Assembly (NCBI RefSeq): GCF_026241515.1
Contig: NZ_JAPHPW010000005.1
Span: 186,001 to 250,000, forward strand
Source of the DNA: Vibrio sp. 14G-20
Lineage (GTDB): Bacteria; Pseudomonadota; Gammaproteobacteria; Enterobacterales; Vibrionaceae
Length of the DNA stretch: 64,000 nt
Reading direction: 5' to 3'
A program made the position numbers and the translations under genes. Below, piece after piece: positions 56,088 to 64,000 of this stretch (position 1 is the stretch's first letter; every line of letters begins with the position of its first letter). Below the pieces are notes generated by a model that had not been told where the DNA came from, made no database searches, and worked only from the letters and a program-made list of their open reading frames with translations.

Positions 56088-57719
56088 CTACTTCTGAGGA
56101 GTTGGCTTAGAGCGGCTTCTCGACGGTGAAGGCTTGTTGCCTGTCGGCTTATTTGACGACTTGCTTGGCCCGTAGCTACCGCCGTAACCAGACTTCTTAG
56201 GCTTGCCTGCAGGTTTACCCGCGTTGTTTGGCTTACCAGCACCGTTAGATTTACCCGCACCACTTGGTTTGCTCAACGTGTTCTGAGCACCCGCGTTATT
56301 TGCAGCAGGTTTATTGCTCGCACTACCGCGCTTAAAGTTGCTGCCGTTGTTTCTTACTGATTTATCTTCAGCTGTCGCGGCTGAGTTGTTTTCAGCCGGC
56401 TTCTTTCCAGACGTTGGCTTACGCTTTGGAGCCGAACCATTGCCAGCTACATGACGCTTGTTCTTACCTGTCGGTTTGTGCCCGCGAGCATTCTCACCAG
56501 AACGTTGACCATCAGAATGTTCACGTGTCTTTTTCGGCTTCTTAGGCTTAATCGGACGCGAATCCAAACGAGATTCAGGCAGTTTGTTTACAGGTGCAAA
56601 ACCTTCAAGTTCACGGCGCTCAAGCACTTGCTGAATAAGACGCTCGATACCAAACAGTTCACCCACTTCGTCAGCACAAACCAATGAAATTGCTTTACCC
56701 ACTTCACCAGCACGGCCAGTACGACCAATACGGTGAACGTAATCTTCTGATACGTTTGGAAGGTCGAAATTCACTACTTGAGGCAGTTGCGGAATATCGA
56801 TACCACGAGCAGCGATATCAGTTGCAACAAGTACTCGAACCTTACCTGTTTTAAAGTTCTCTAGGGCTTTAGTACGTGCGCCTTGGCTCTTGTTACCATG
56901 AATAGGTGCCGCTGAGATGCCCTGCTCGTCAAGGAAGTGAGAAAGCTTGTTCGCACCGTGTTTCGTTTTGCTGAACACCAACACTTGTCGCCAATCGTTA
57001 TCTTTGATCAGCTTAGCGAGCATTGGTGCTTTTTTCTTTTTATCTACTGGATAAATGCTTTGTTCAACAGTTGGTGCCGTTGAGTTTGCAGGGCTTACCG
57101 AGATTTCAACTGGGTTGTTTACTAAGCCTTTAGCCAAGCCACGAATATCATCAGAGAACGTTGCTGAGAACAGTAGGTTCTGACGTTTCTTAGGCAAGAA
57201 AGCCAAGATCTTACGGATGTCGCGAATGAAACCCATGTCTAGCATACGGTCGGCTTCATCTAACACTAGGATCTCTAGTTGGTCAAAACGCACTGCATTT
57301 TGGTTGTATAGGTCAAGTAGACGACCAGGTGTTGCCACCAACACGTCACTACCTTTACGCAGTTTTTGCATCTGAGGGTTAATCTTCACACCACCAAACA
57401 CTACCGTCGAAGTCAGCGGTAAGTTAATACCGTACTTCACTACGCTGCCATTCACTTGCGCCGCAAGCTCACGAGTTGGCGTTAACACTAGTGCACGAAC
57501 TTGGTTCTGACGTACACGAGGACCTTTCGATAACATTTCAAGAATAGGTAGCGTGAAGCCTGCAGTTTTACCTGTACCTGTTTGAGCAGCGGCCATAACA
57601 TCTTTGCCCGTTAGGACAGCTGGCACGGCTTTCTCTTGTATTGGTGATGGCTTATCGTAACCTTGTGCTTCAATAGCTTTAAGGATCGGTTCAGAAAGGC
57701 CCAGGGAGGTAAAACTCAT
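56088..57719 (-). CDS. rhlE: DEAD-box RNA helicase, RhlE family
   Basis: 543 residues. Q motif GYDKPSPIQ, motif [10 protein letters not shown], Ia [41 protein letters not shown]. RhlE-type helicases unwind short RNA duplexes in ribosome assembly and mRNA decay. The last 150 residues are a basic, Asn/Gly/Lys/Pro/Ser-rich disordered tail with [19 protein letters not shown] repeats. GAG-rich leader before the ATG; monocistronic. Confidence 0.95.
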   Translation of the reverse strand: MSFTSLGLSEPILKAIEAQGYDKPSPIQEKAVPAVLTGKDVMAAAQTGTGKTAGFTLPILEMLSKGPRVRQNQVRALVLTPTRELAAQVNGSVVKYGINLPLTSTVVFGGVKINPQMQKLRKGSDVLVATPGRLLDLYNQNAVRFDQLEILVLDEADRMLDMGFIRDIRKILAFLPKKRQNLLFSATFSDDIRGLAKGLVNNPVEISVSPANSTAPTVEQSIYPVDKKKKAPMLAKLIKDNDWRQVLVFSKTKHGANKLSHFLDEQGISAAPIHGNKSQGARTKALENFKTGKVRVLVATDIAARGIDIPQLPQVVNFDLPNVSEDYVHRIGRTGRAGEVGKAISLVCADEVGELFGIERLIQQVLERRELEGFAPVNKLPESRLDSRPIKPKKPKKTREHSDGQRSGENARGHKPTGKNKRHVAGNGSAPKRKPTSGKKPAENNSAATAEDKSVRNNGSNFKRGSASNKPAANNAGAQNTLSKPSGAGKSNGAGKPNNAGKPAGKPKKSGYGGSYGPSKSSNKPTGNKPSPSRSRSKPTPQK

Positions 57720-57861
57720 AGATTATTTTCTCAGTTGAATAACATTTAGTATGAGCAACACCCCATGAAGACGTATTGCTGCAGCTTTTGCTTGTCAATT
57801 AGATTGATACGAAGCAAAGCGCGGTATTCTGAGGCTTTTCCCCACATTCAGCAACTAAATT

Positions 57862-59238
57862 CTAATCGCAGCTCAAATTCAACCTAAATAACTTGTCGCT
57901 TCTGTTCGTACATTTTTCATCAGCCGCTTTTAAGAGCGCATCAACATCATTGTAGTTGTTATTGTGAATAACCCAACCAACACTGATTCTGAGATAAATT
58001 GAGTGCGCCTCGTATACAACCGGTGCCGAGCATATCGCCTTTCGTAGTTTAGTCACGATCGACGATACGTGTTGATCATCGATAATGCGTGGCAATAAGA
58101 CTAAGAACTCATCACCGCCAATCCTTGCGACGATATCTGAAACACGCAGCTCACTTCTAATGCGGTTAGCACACTCGATCAGTACCTGATCACCAGCTGC
58201 ATGACCATAAGTGTCGTTGATTGCTTTAAACCCATCGAGGTCGATATTTGCAACCGCAAAGGTTCTTGATCTCTGCTTTTGAGTGACCTTGAATGCCTGC
58301 TTAAGGCTATAAATGAAGTATCGACGATTCGGTAGCATCGTTAGCTCATCATGCATAGAGCGGCTATCTGCAATTCGGTACAGGCGATAAATAGTAAAGA
58401 AGGCAAACGCCAGCACCAACATTATGGAGTAGCCCACCAGTCTTACCGCTTGGATTCGATACCAAGGCTCATCCATCAATACATGTTCGTTACCTGCGAG
58501 TGCAAGATACCAACCACCGTGTGGGAAACTCACCTGTTCAGTGGCAAACGCTTTATCGAACACATCCTGAGCGCCATAAAAGACAGCACCATCTTTACCT
58601 GAACTGTTTGCACCGCGAATAGCGAGCTCATATTTATTCTCAATCTTGCCTATTCCGACATCTTGAAACAGCTCATCTAAACCGATAACGGCACTGGATA
58701 CACCCCAGTAATCTTTATTAAAAGGCGGATCTCGAAAGATCGGAGTTCGCGTAATGAGGGCTTGCCCACCTTGAAACAGCTCAAAGGGACCAGCGATAAA
58801 GGTGTTACCAAGAGCACGGGCTATCTCAACAGACTCCCATTGGTTTGGGTGATCACGATAATTAATACCGAGAATCTGCTTATTACCTTCCAGAGGGTAA
58901 ACAAAATTCAGAATGTCATCTTTGGCAAGTCCGATAAGTCGAATATGGAAGCCATCTTGAATGATATTCTCAGCAATCTTATCCCAATTTTTCACCTCAC
59001 CATCGGGATTCATGGTCACTAAAGTCGAGAAGTTATTGAGGATATACATATCTGACACGATCGCGGCTTCAATCCGAGAACGAATAATGGATAGTTGCTT
59101 TTTTGCCTCTGAATACGATTCGTTTTTAAGAAAAGTTAATTGCTTAGCATGAAAGAACTCAATTGCGCTTACTATCGCAAGGAAAAAAAGAAAAGATACT
59201 ACTCTGGCAGACCACTGCTTGCTAGAACCACTTGGCAT
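57862..59238 (-). CDS. CHASE-GGDEF membrane diguanylate cyclase
   Basis: 458 residues. Helix 1 (about 13-30), a periplasmic CHASE-like sensor domain (about 40-260), helix 2 (about 265-287), and a GGDEF domain (about 295-450) with DELTMLPNRRYF, NIDLDGFKAINDTYGH and an intact RIGGDEF. It likely makes c-di-GMP in response to a periplasmic ligand. GAGG lies 7 nt before the ATG. Confidence 0.9.
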   Translation of the reverse strand: MPSGSSKQWSARVVSFLFFLAIVSAIEFFHAKQLTFLKNESYSEAKKQLSIIRSRIEAAIVSDMYILNNFSTLVTMNPDGEVKNWDKIAENIIQDGFHIRLIGLAKDDILNFVYPLEGNKQILGINYRDHPNQWESVEIARALGNTFIAGPFELFQGGQALITRTPIFRDPPFNKDYWGVSSAVIGLDELFQDVGIGKIENKYELAIRGANSSGKDGAVFYGAQDVFDKAFATEQVSFPHGGWYLALAGNEHVLMDEPWYRIQAVRLVGYSIMLVLAFAFFTIYRLYRIADSRSMHDELTMLPNRRYFIYSLKQAFKVTQKQRSRTFAVANIDLDGFKAINDTYGHAAGDQVLIECANRIRSELRVSDIVARIGGDEFLVLLPRIIDDQHVSSIVTKLRKAICSAPVVYEAHSIYLRISVGWVIHNNNYNDVDALLKAADEKCTNRSDKLFRLNLSCD

Positions 59239-59521
59239 TTACGAACCTCTAACACTATTGTTCTATATACTGCCTTATAACGGCTCATTTCTGGCTTATT
59301 GCTCCAGTATGCCGCTAAGTCATTAAAAATCCATACTAACGGCGACTATCTATCAAATATTGAGTGATCCATCACTTCAAACTTCTTTACTAAACGAATG
59401 GTTTAATCAAAAAGGGTTAGTGAACCTTATAAAGCTTACATTGTATTGACTCAACGCTTACATTAAATGATTCATCAATGTTATTTTACATAGACTAATA
59501 ATCAGCTTGGTACCTCACGAC

Positions 59522-60667
59522 ATGAAGTTAAAAACTATCACACTGTGTACATTGCTATCAGCTTCCGTTGCCGTCCACGCACAAGAAAACGTTCAAGCGA
59601 CAACCGCGGTGAACGTTCAATTCCAAGCAGATTCGCTCAATTCTCAAGAACAATCTTTCAAGCAATCTGCTGATCTCATTCGCACCACCTACGAAAGCCA
59701 GCTTTACACTCTTCCTGCATTCAAAGAAGGTCACTACGGGCTGCGCATGTATCGCCAAACATTAGACGATAAATATTCGGCTGCGGTGTGGAGTGACATG
59801 GCTCGAGTGGCAAGCAAGCTCAGTACCCTGTCGAATGACGTTCAAACCATGGAACAAATCGTACTCTACTCAGAGAAGCGAGTTGCATCTTATATTGGTG
59901 ATAACGATGAGCGCAGTGTTCGACGCTACAACATCACCAAGCACATGCCTGAATACCTTTATCTTGGTGTTGACCTTCTAGGCTCTATGGCTCGTGCTAA
60001 TGAATACGGTTTAGAGCACAAGAACGATGCCAAGCTGCGCGAAATCATTCGTCGCTATGACTTCTCACGATACGTGACCAATGAAGACATGGTGAAAGCG
60101 TGGGCTGCTCAATTAGCTAATCAGGTTTACTGGTTGCGCCAGCTGGGTGAGCAGGATGTGGTTGATGAGTTTGTCGATACCTTCAAAAAAGCGTACCCAG
60201 ACGATGATGATAAGAAGCTTTCAAGCCAGCAATACGGTAATAAAATCTATGGTATGACACACGTCATCTTTGGCGATTCAGAATACTATCAGCATCAAGT
60301 CAGCGAACAAGATCATCAATGGATCTACGATTACTTCAGAGAAAACATCGATACGATTCTGCTACGTGCGAAAGAAGATGTGATTGCTGAGGTTGGATTA
60401 ACCTTCTTATTGGCAGGTTTAGAAGATGATCCAGTTGTAGAGAAAACTCGATTCGCGATACAAGATTCAATCGATGAAACACAAGGCATGATCCCTTCAA
60501 TTACTGGCGATTTTGATCTTGAGTACGGTGAACACCGCAACGTGTTAGCAATCATGCTACTCGATTGGCAGCAAGTGAATGAAGCGCCAACTTATGAAGG
60601 GAACCCTAAAGTGTTTACTAACATCCCTTACGGGCTCGTTAAAAACCAACCGCGAAATACACAATAA
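59522..60667 (+). CDS. DUF3541 family exported protein
   Basis: 381 residues with a signal peptide (about 1-22, ending VHA|QEN). The rest is helical with DUF3541-type segments (YGLRMYRQTLDDKYSAAVW, YGNKIYGMTHVIFG, FDLEYGEHRNVLAIMLL). Known mostly from vibrios; function unknown. The start at 59522 matches the signal peptide; a GTG-type start upstream is less likely. Confidence 0.82.
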   Translation: MKLKTITLCTLLSASVAVHAQENVQATTAVNVQFQADSLNSQEQSFKQSADLIRTTYESQLYTLPAFKEGHYGLRMYRQTLDDKYSAAVWSDMARVASKLSTLSNDVQTMEQIVLYSEKRVASYIGDNDERSVRRYNITKHMPEYLYLGVDLLGSMARANEYGLEHKNDAKLREIIRRYDFSRYVTNEDMVKAWAAQLANQVYWLRQLGEQDVVDEFVDTFKKAYPDDDDKKLSSQQYGNKIYGMTHVIFGDSEYYQHQVSEQDHQWIYDYFRENIDTILLRAKEDVIAEVGLTFLLAGLEDDPVVEKTRFAIQDSIDETQGMIPSITGDFDLEYGEHRNVLAIMLLDWQQVNEAPTYEGNPKVFTNIPYGLVKNQPRNTQ

Positions 60668-60730
60668 CTTTAGAGTAAATAGCGCGCTTTGAATAAGCAG
60701 CAATACCTAGATTGATTTTGGAACCCAAAA

Positions 60731-60761
60731 ACCGCATTCTTTCGAGGCTTGCGGCTTTTTT
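60731..60761. terminator. Terminator between DUF3541 and methyltransferase genes
   Basis: CCGCA ... TGCGG followed by a T run. It is a short stem but well placed between convergent genes. Confidence 0.65.
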
Positions 60762-60783
60762 AATTCTTTCCATACCATTATCA

Positions 60784-61407
60784 CTAAATTCTGGCTCTGG
60801 ATACGACTTTGTTCATCACTATAGTAAAATCCCCTTCTGCGTAACCTTCTATTAAAGAAACATCCTCACAAAGCGTTTTACAGAAACGATGTACGCCCTG
60901 AGGGTGATAACTCATCAAGGTATTACGTGAAGGATATTGGCTGGAGTTGAGAAGATTAAAAATCACCGTCTGATTCGCCAATTCATACATGCGAGTAATC
61001 ATGTTTGTCAGATAATCAGAATCACGAGAGATATAGTTCAGTGAGCCACTTGCGATAACCACGTCGTGCGCTTCGAGGCTCATCTTACTCATGTCACCCG
61101 ATAAAAACTGGCAACGAGCTTCAGTGTAATTTTGCTTGGCCTTTTTTAGGAAGTCCGCGTGTTGATCAACGCCCGTATAAGATTGAATTCGATAGATGCT
61201 GTCGAGCAGTTCAAACAACTCCCCGTAACCACACCCTAAATCCAAAACACTTTTTTTCTCAAAGTCGGCCGAGCGAGCAATCACTTCAAAGCGACATAAT
61301 TGACTCTCTTCGTTAGTCCAACCTAAAGACTTCGCTTTATCGCCGTTCGAGCGGTTTGTCTGCTTTCGGTGATACCAATACACCTTAAAACGATCACGCC
61401 AGTGCAT
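60784..61407 (-). CDS. Class I SAM-dependent methyltransferase
   Basis: 207 residues. VLDLGCGYGELFELL is the SAM-binding motif I, GVDQ motif II, and ASGSLNYIS follows. The substrate is unknown. The start at 61407 shares one base with the kinase stop (TAATG), so it is coupled to the two-component pair. Confidence 0.88.
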   Translation of the reverse strand: MHWRDRFKVYWYHRKQTNRSNGDKAKSLGWTNEESQLCRFEVIARSADFEKKSVLDLGCGYGELFELLDSIYRIQSYTGVDQHADFLKKAKQNYTEARCQFLSGDMSKMSLEAHDVVIASGSLNYISRDSDYLTNMITRMYELANQTVIFNLLNSSQYPSRNTLMSYHPQGVHRFCKTLCEDVSLIEGYAEGDFTIVMNKVVSRARI

Positions 61408-62660
61408 TACGAGAAATCCACCCACACTTCACGGCCACCAGCCAACTCTTGGTTATGGTATTGCCATTGATATTGCGCGAGCAGCTTCTCGGTGAGCTCT
61501 AGCCCTAAACCAAAGCCGAGATTATTGTCTTCTACCGTGCCGTCGGTATTGTGATTGACGATGGTAACTTTTGAACCGACTTGAACGATATCGACAGTGC
61601 CGCTTCCTGTGTGTTGGAAGGCATTACGAATCAGGTTGGTTAATACGATTCGGGTGAGTCCCATTGGCAACTGCCACTGTGTGTCATCGCTTTCAAGATT
61701 CACGGTCACAGACTTTCCATTCAATAGATAGGTTAAGTCGTGGTTTATCTGTTGCAGCATGTCGCCAAGATGTATGTTTTCCAGAGGCAGGTCTTTGTCT
61801 TCTTGCCGAGTGAGCCACAACAAGGTTTCTGTTAGGTCTGTCATAGTGAATCCCGCACGCTTGATTCGGTCTATCACTTCAAGCTGCTTTTCAGGGCTCT
61901 TGCCTTTTTGAATCAACTTCTCTAGCAGTTCACTATTGGTTCTTGTCACAGCGATAGGTGTGCGTAACTCATGGCTCGCGTAACCCAAGAACTTCTGTTC
62001 TCGTTCTAAGCTGCTTTGAACCGAACTTAAGCTATCACGAATGATGTTAGCCAAAGTGTTCAGCTCACTGAAATGAAAATCGGGAGTGGGTTCATTCAGG
62101 TTATCTTTATCTAACGACTTAGCCCAATTTTTGAGTCGTTCAACAGGCGATGCGACCTTACGTAATACCAAAATTAGAATGACAACAAACAGCGCAATCG
62201 CGCCTAATGCAGTCAAAAAGATCGTCACAAAATGCGGAAGCCCTTCTTCATTTTTGAAGGGATCGTGTTTTTGACTAAACACCGCTGAAACATAACGAAC
62301 CTCATCCCCTTTCATCACCTTCATGGCGAAGTACCCTTCCTCTGGCGGTGAGAATATGGATTTACCGATTATCATTTTTGTGATGAGGTCGAATTGGAGT
62401 TCATTCTGCTTAAGGTTGCTCTGGATGCTTTGTGGCAAGTCACTCCATTGCGTCGCTACAGTAAATTCTTGGTTGTTCATCGGTTTGCCCGGTTTCACAG
62501 CATCTTGCTGAGCTTGAGCAATCATAGAACCACGCATCGCGATATCCATACCCGAGACAAAATAGTTTACGCTCAACGCAGACAGAACCAGAATCGTCGT
62601 GACACCTGTAACCAGAATCGCCAATAAAACGTAGATCCTTAAACTTGGTCTGATCTTCAT
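61407..62660 (-). CDS. Sensor histidine kinase
   Basis: 417 residues. Helix 1 (about 7-30), a short periplasmic domain, helix 2 (about 150-170), a linker, HisKA with His230 (YASHELRTPIAV), and an HATPase-like region with NLIRNAFQHT and GLGLEL; the G1 motif is weak. It overlaps the response regulator by 4 nt (ATGA). Confidence 0.9.
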   Translation of the reverse strand: MKIRPSLRIYVLLAILVTGVTTILVLSALSVNYFVSGMDIAMRGSMIAQAQQDAVKPGKPMNNQEFTVATQWSDLPQSIQSNLKQNELQFDLITKMIIGKSIFSPPEEGYFAMKVMKGDEVRYVSAVFSQKHDPFKNEEGLPHFVTIFLTALGAIALFVVILILVLRKVASPVERLKNWAKSLDKDNLNEPTPDFHFSELNTLANIIRDSLSSVQSSLEREQKFLGYASHELRTPIAVTRTNSELLEKLIQKGKSPEKQLEVIDRIKRAGFTMTDLTETLLWLTRQEDKDLPLENIHLGDMLQQINHDLTYLLNGKSVTVNLESDDTQWQLPMGLTRIVLTNLIRNAFQHTGSGTVDIVQVGSKVTIVNHNTDGTVEDNNLGFGLGLELTEKLLAQYQWQYHNQELAGGREVWVDFS

Positions 62661-63370
62661 TCTTGTCGTAACTCCTTAATCGCAAAGCCTTTGCCCGCAA
62701 TGGTATGCAGCAGCTTATTGTCTTGTTCAGCATCGACTTGTTTACGCAGGTTGAAGATATGCACTTTTAAGCTATTGCTGTCGGGTTGATCGTCACCCCA
62801 CACGCCCTGCATGATCGTCTCTCGTGAAACAGGGTTAGGGCTAGAACGCATCAACACTTCTAAGATTTTGAGTGCGGTTGGCGAAAGCTTGAGAGGTGAA
62901 TTCGCGCGATAAGCTTGATGTTGTTTAAGGTCAATCTCCAAATCACTCACCGATAAGCGGCTAACCTGACCACTGCGTCGCTTTGCCAATACTTGCGCTC
63001 GGACAATCAGCTCTTCCATCGCAAATGGTTTGATCAAGTAATCATCCGCACCCTTTGAAAAACCCGTCAACTTGTCATCGAGCGTGTCACGCGCCGTCAA
63101 CATCAATACCGGTGTATCAATGCCCTGTGCTCGCAAGTTCTCACACACCTGCAAGCCATTCATTTTGGGCAAGTTAAGATCGAGTATCACCGCATCATAG
63201 CGGTTGGTTTCGATAAGGTTGAGACCAGCTAGACCATTCGCTGCGTGATCACACTGAATGTCTTCTAAATCGAGGTAATCGATGACAGCCGTCGCCAAAT
63301 CGAGGTCGTCTTCAACCAAAAGCAGTTGAAGCTTATCTGTGAGTTTATTAGTGACGGATTCTGCCATCAT
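62657..63370 (-). CDS. OmpR family response regulator
   Basis: 237 residues. Receiver with Asp64 (ILDLNLPKMNG) and a C-terminal winged helix (about 135-232; LSPTALKILEVLMRSS). The ATG at 63370 has GAGG 5 nt upstream. It pairs with the kinase and follows an RND pump gene, which it may regulate. Confidence 0.92.
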   Translation of the reverse strand: MMAESVTNKLTDKLQLLLVEDDLDLATAVIDYLDLEDIQCDHAANGLAGLNLIETNRYDAVILDLNLPKMNGLQVCENLRAQGIDTPVLMLTARDTLDDKLTGFSKGADDYLIKPFAMEELIVRAQVLAKRRSGQVSRLSVSDLEIDLKQHQAYRANSPLKLSPTALKILEVLMRSSPNPVSRETIMQGVWGDDQPDSNSLKVHIFNLRKQVDAEQDNKLLHTIAGKGFAIKELRQE

Positions 63371-63491
63371 GACGACCTCTATTGTTAGTTGTATTGTGGC
63401 TGGTAAGGTGCGCTTCTGTAATGAATCTAGACCGAAGTTACTGAGCCTCACTCGGCAATCATCAGCCTAGATATCATTAGCTTAGCCATTA

Positions 63492-64000
63492 TTAAGCCGT
63501 TTGTTCAACGCCTTTGACTCGATTTGTGACTTTAAGAATCAGCGACTTAATCTCACACTGAATCATTAACAATGCTGGTGTCAGAATCAGTGTAATAAAC
63601 GTCGCAAACAAAATACCGTAGCCTAATGCCGCTGCCGCAGGAATTAGGAATTGAGCCTGCAAAGACGTTTCACTTAACAGTGGCGTCAAACCTGCGAACG
63701 TTGTGACCGATGTAAGTAATACAGCTCTCAGTCGACCAGAACACGCTTCAACAATTGCATCGTGAACCGACTTACCTTTCTCCTTTATTAACTCGTTAAA
63801 ACGAGAAACCAACAACAAGCTGTCATTCACCACCACGCCGCTCAACGCTAGAATACCGTTTAACGATAGGATACTGATTGTTAAGTCATTCCACCAGTGT
63901 CCTAGGATTGCGCCAACAATACCAAATGGAATCGCCGTCATGATGATCACTGGCTGAATGTAGGACTTCAGCGGGATAGCAAGCAGCGTGTAAATAGCAA
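63492..64000 (-). CDS. RND efflux transporter, C-terminal part
   Basis: The gene runs off the right edge. 169 residues are visible: LSLNGILALSGVVVNDSLLLV, then a loop, SGRLRAVLLTSVTTFAGLTPLL and ALGYGILFATFITLILTPALL; these are the last helices of AcrB/MexB-type pumps. It extrudes drugs or other solutes with proton exchange. Its stop is 122 nt before the response regulator start. Confidence 0.9.
   Translation of the reverse strand, partial: AIYTLLAIPLKSYIQPVIIMTAIPFGIVGAILGHWWNDLTISILSLNGILALSGVVVNDSLLLVSRFNELIKEKGKSVHDAIVEACSGRLRAVLLTSVTTFAGLTPLLSETSLQAQFLIPAAAALGYGILFATFITLILTPALLMIQCEIKSLILKVTNRVKGVEQTA

Overview
The window looks like a piece of a Vibrio genome, probably the smaller chromosome of a Splendidus-clade-like species. 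The evidence is LuxP and LuxQ, two Qrr small RNA genes with sigma-54 promoters and LuxO boxes, a GbpA chitin-binding LPMO behind a c-di-GMP riboswitch, a cold-shock gene, YegD, an Hcp/Hcr pair and a GAPDH paralogue with a long N-terminal extension. The species and replicon are inferred from gene content. No rRNA, tRNA, CRISPR array, insertion sequence or prophage was seen.

Layout. 1-1847: the start of a DAHP synthase gene, then a DUF3820/DUF3313 pair (the DUF3313 lipoprotein has an apparent 1-nt frameshift) and a small HTH regulator. 2168-3799: riboswitch plus gbpA. 3911-12252 (minus): a complete caa3/aa3-type cytochrome c oxidase locus with coxB, coxA, ctaG, coxC, SURF1, a thioredoxin-like protein, ctaA and cyoE, interrupted by a DUF2909 gene on the opposite strand. 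12507-20241: a phosphosugar mutase, LysE exporter, FAH-family enzyme, porin, YegD chaperone, a Cys-rich protein and a HopJ-family protein. 20436-24822: a PilZ protein and luxPQ. 25131-31604: GIY-YIG, YceH, TmaR, an M15-like protein, a small membrane gene bounded by inverted repeats, and an orphan hybrid kinase. 31605-36183: long GAPDH and hcp-hcr. 36458-47627: lipoprotein hydrolase, LysE, LysR and Lrp regulators, YjeH transporter, MocR regulator with a divergent flavin-binding protein, urea transporter, AraC regulator, and a DUF3302-like/HlyD pair. 47972-55653: two convergent Qrr genes 7.5 kb apart, enclosing codBA, a cold-shock gene, a GGDEF protein and a DUF3612-type regulator with a divergent unknown gene. 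55965-64000: RhlE, a CHASE-GGDEF protein, a DUF3541 protein, and a minus-strand RND, response regulator, kinase and methyltransferase cluster.

How it fits together. Signalling dominates. LuxPQ senses AI-2 and acts through LuxU/LuxO, and LuxO~P with sigma-54 switches on Qrr genes such as the two here. Cyclic-di-GMP elements are scattered through the window: the gbpA riboswitch, a PilZ receptor and two GGDEF proteins. Several intergenic regions carry short degenerate tandem repeats of 8, 14, 17 or 19 nt and strong inverted repeats that no annotated gene explains.
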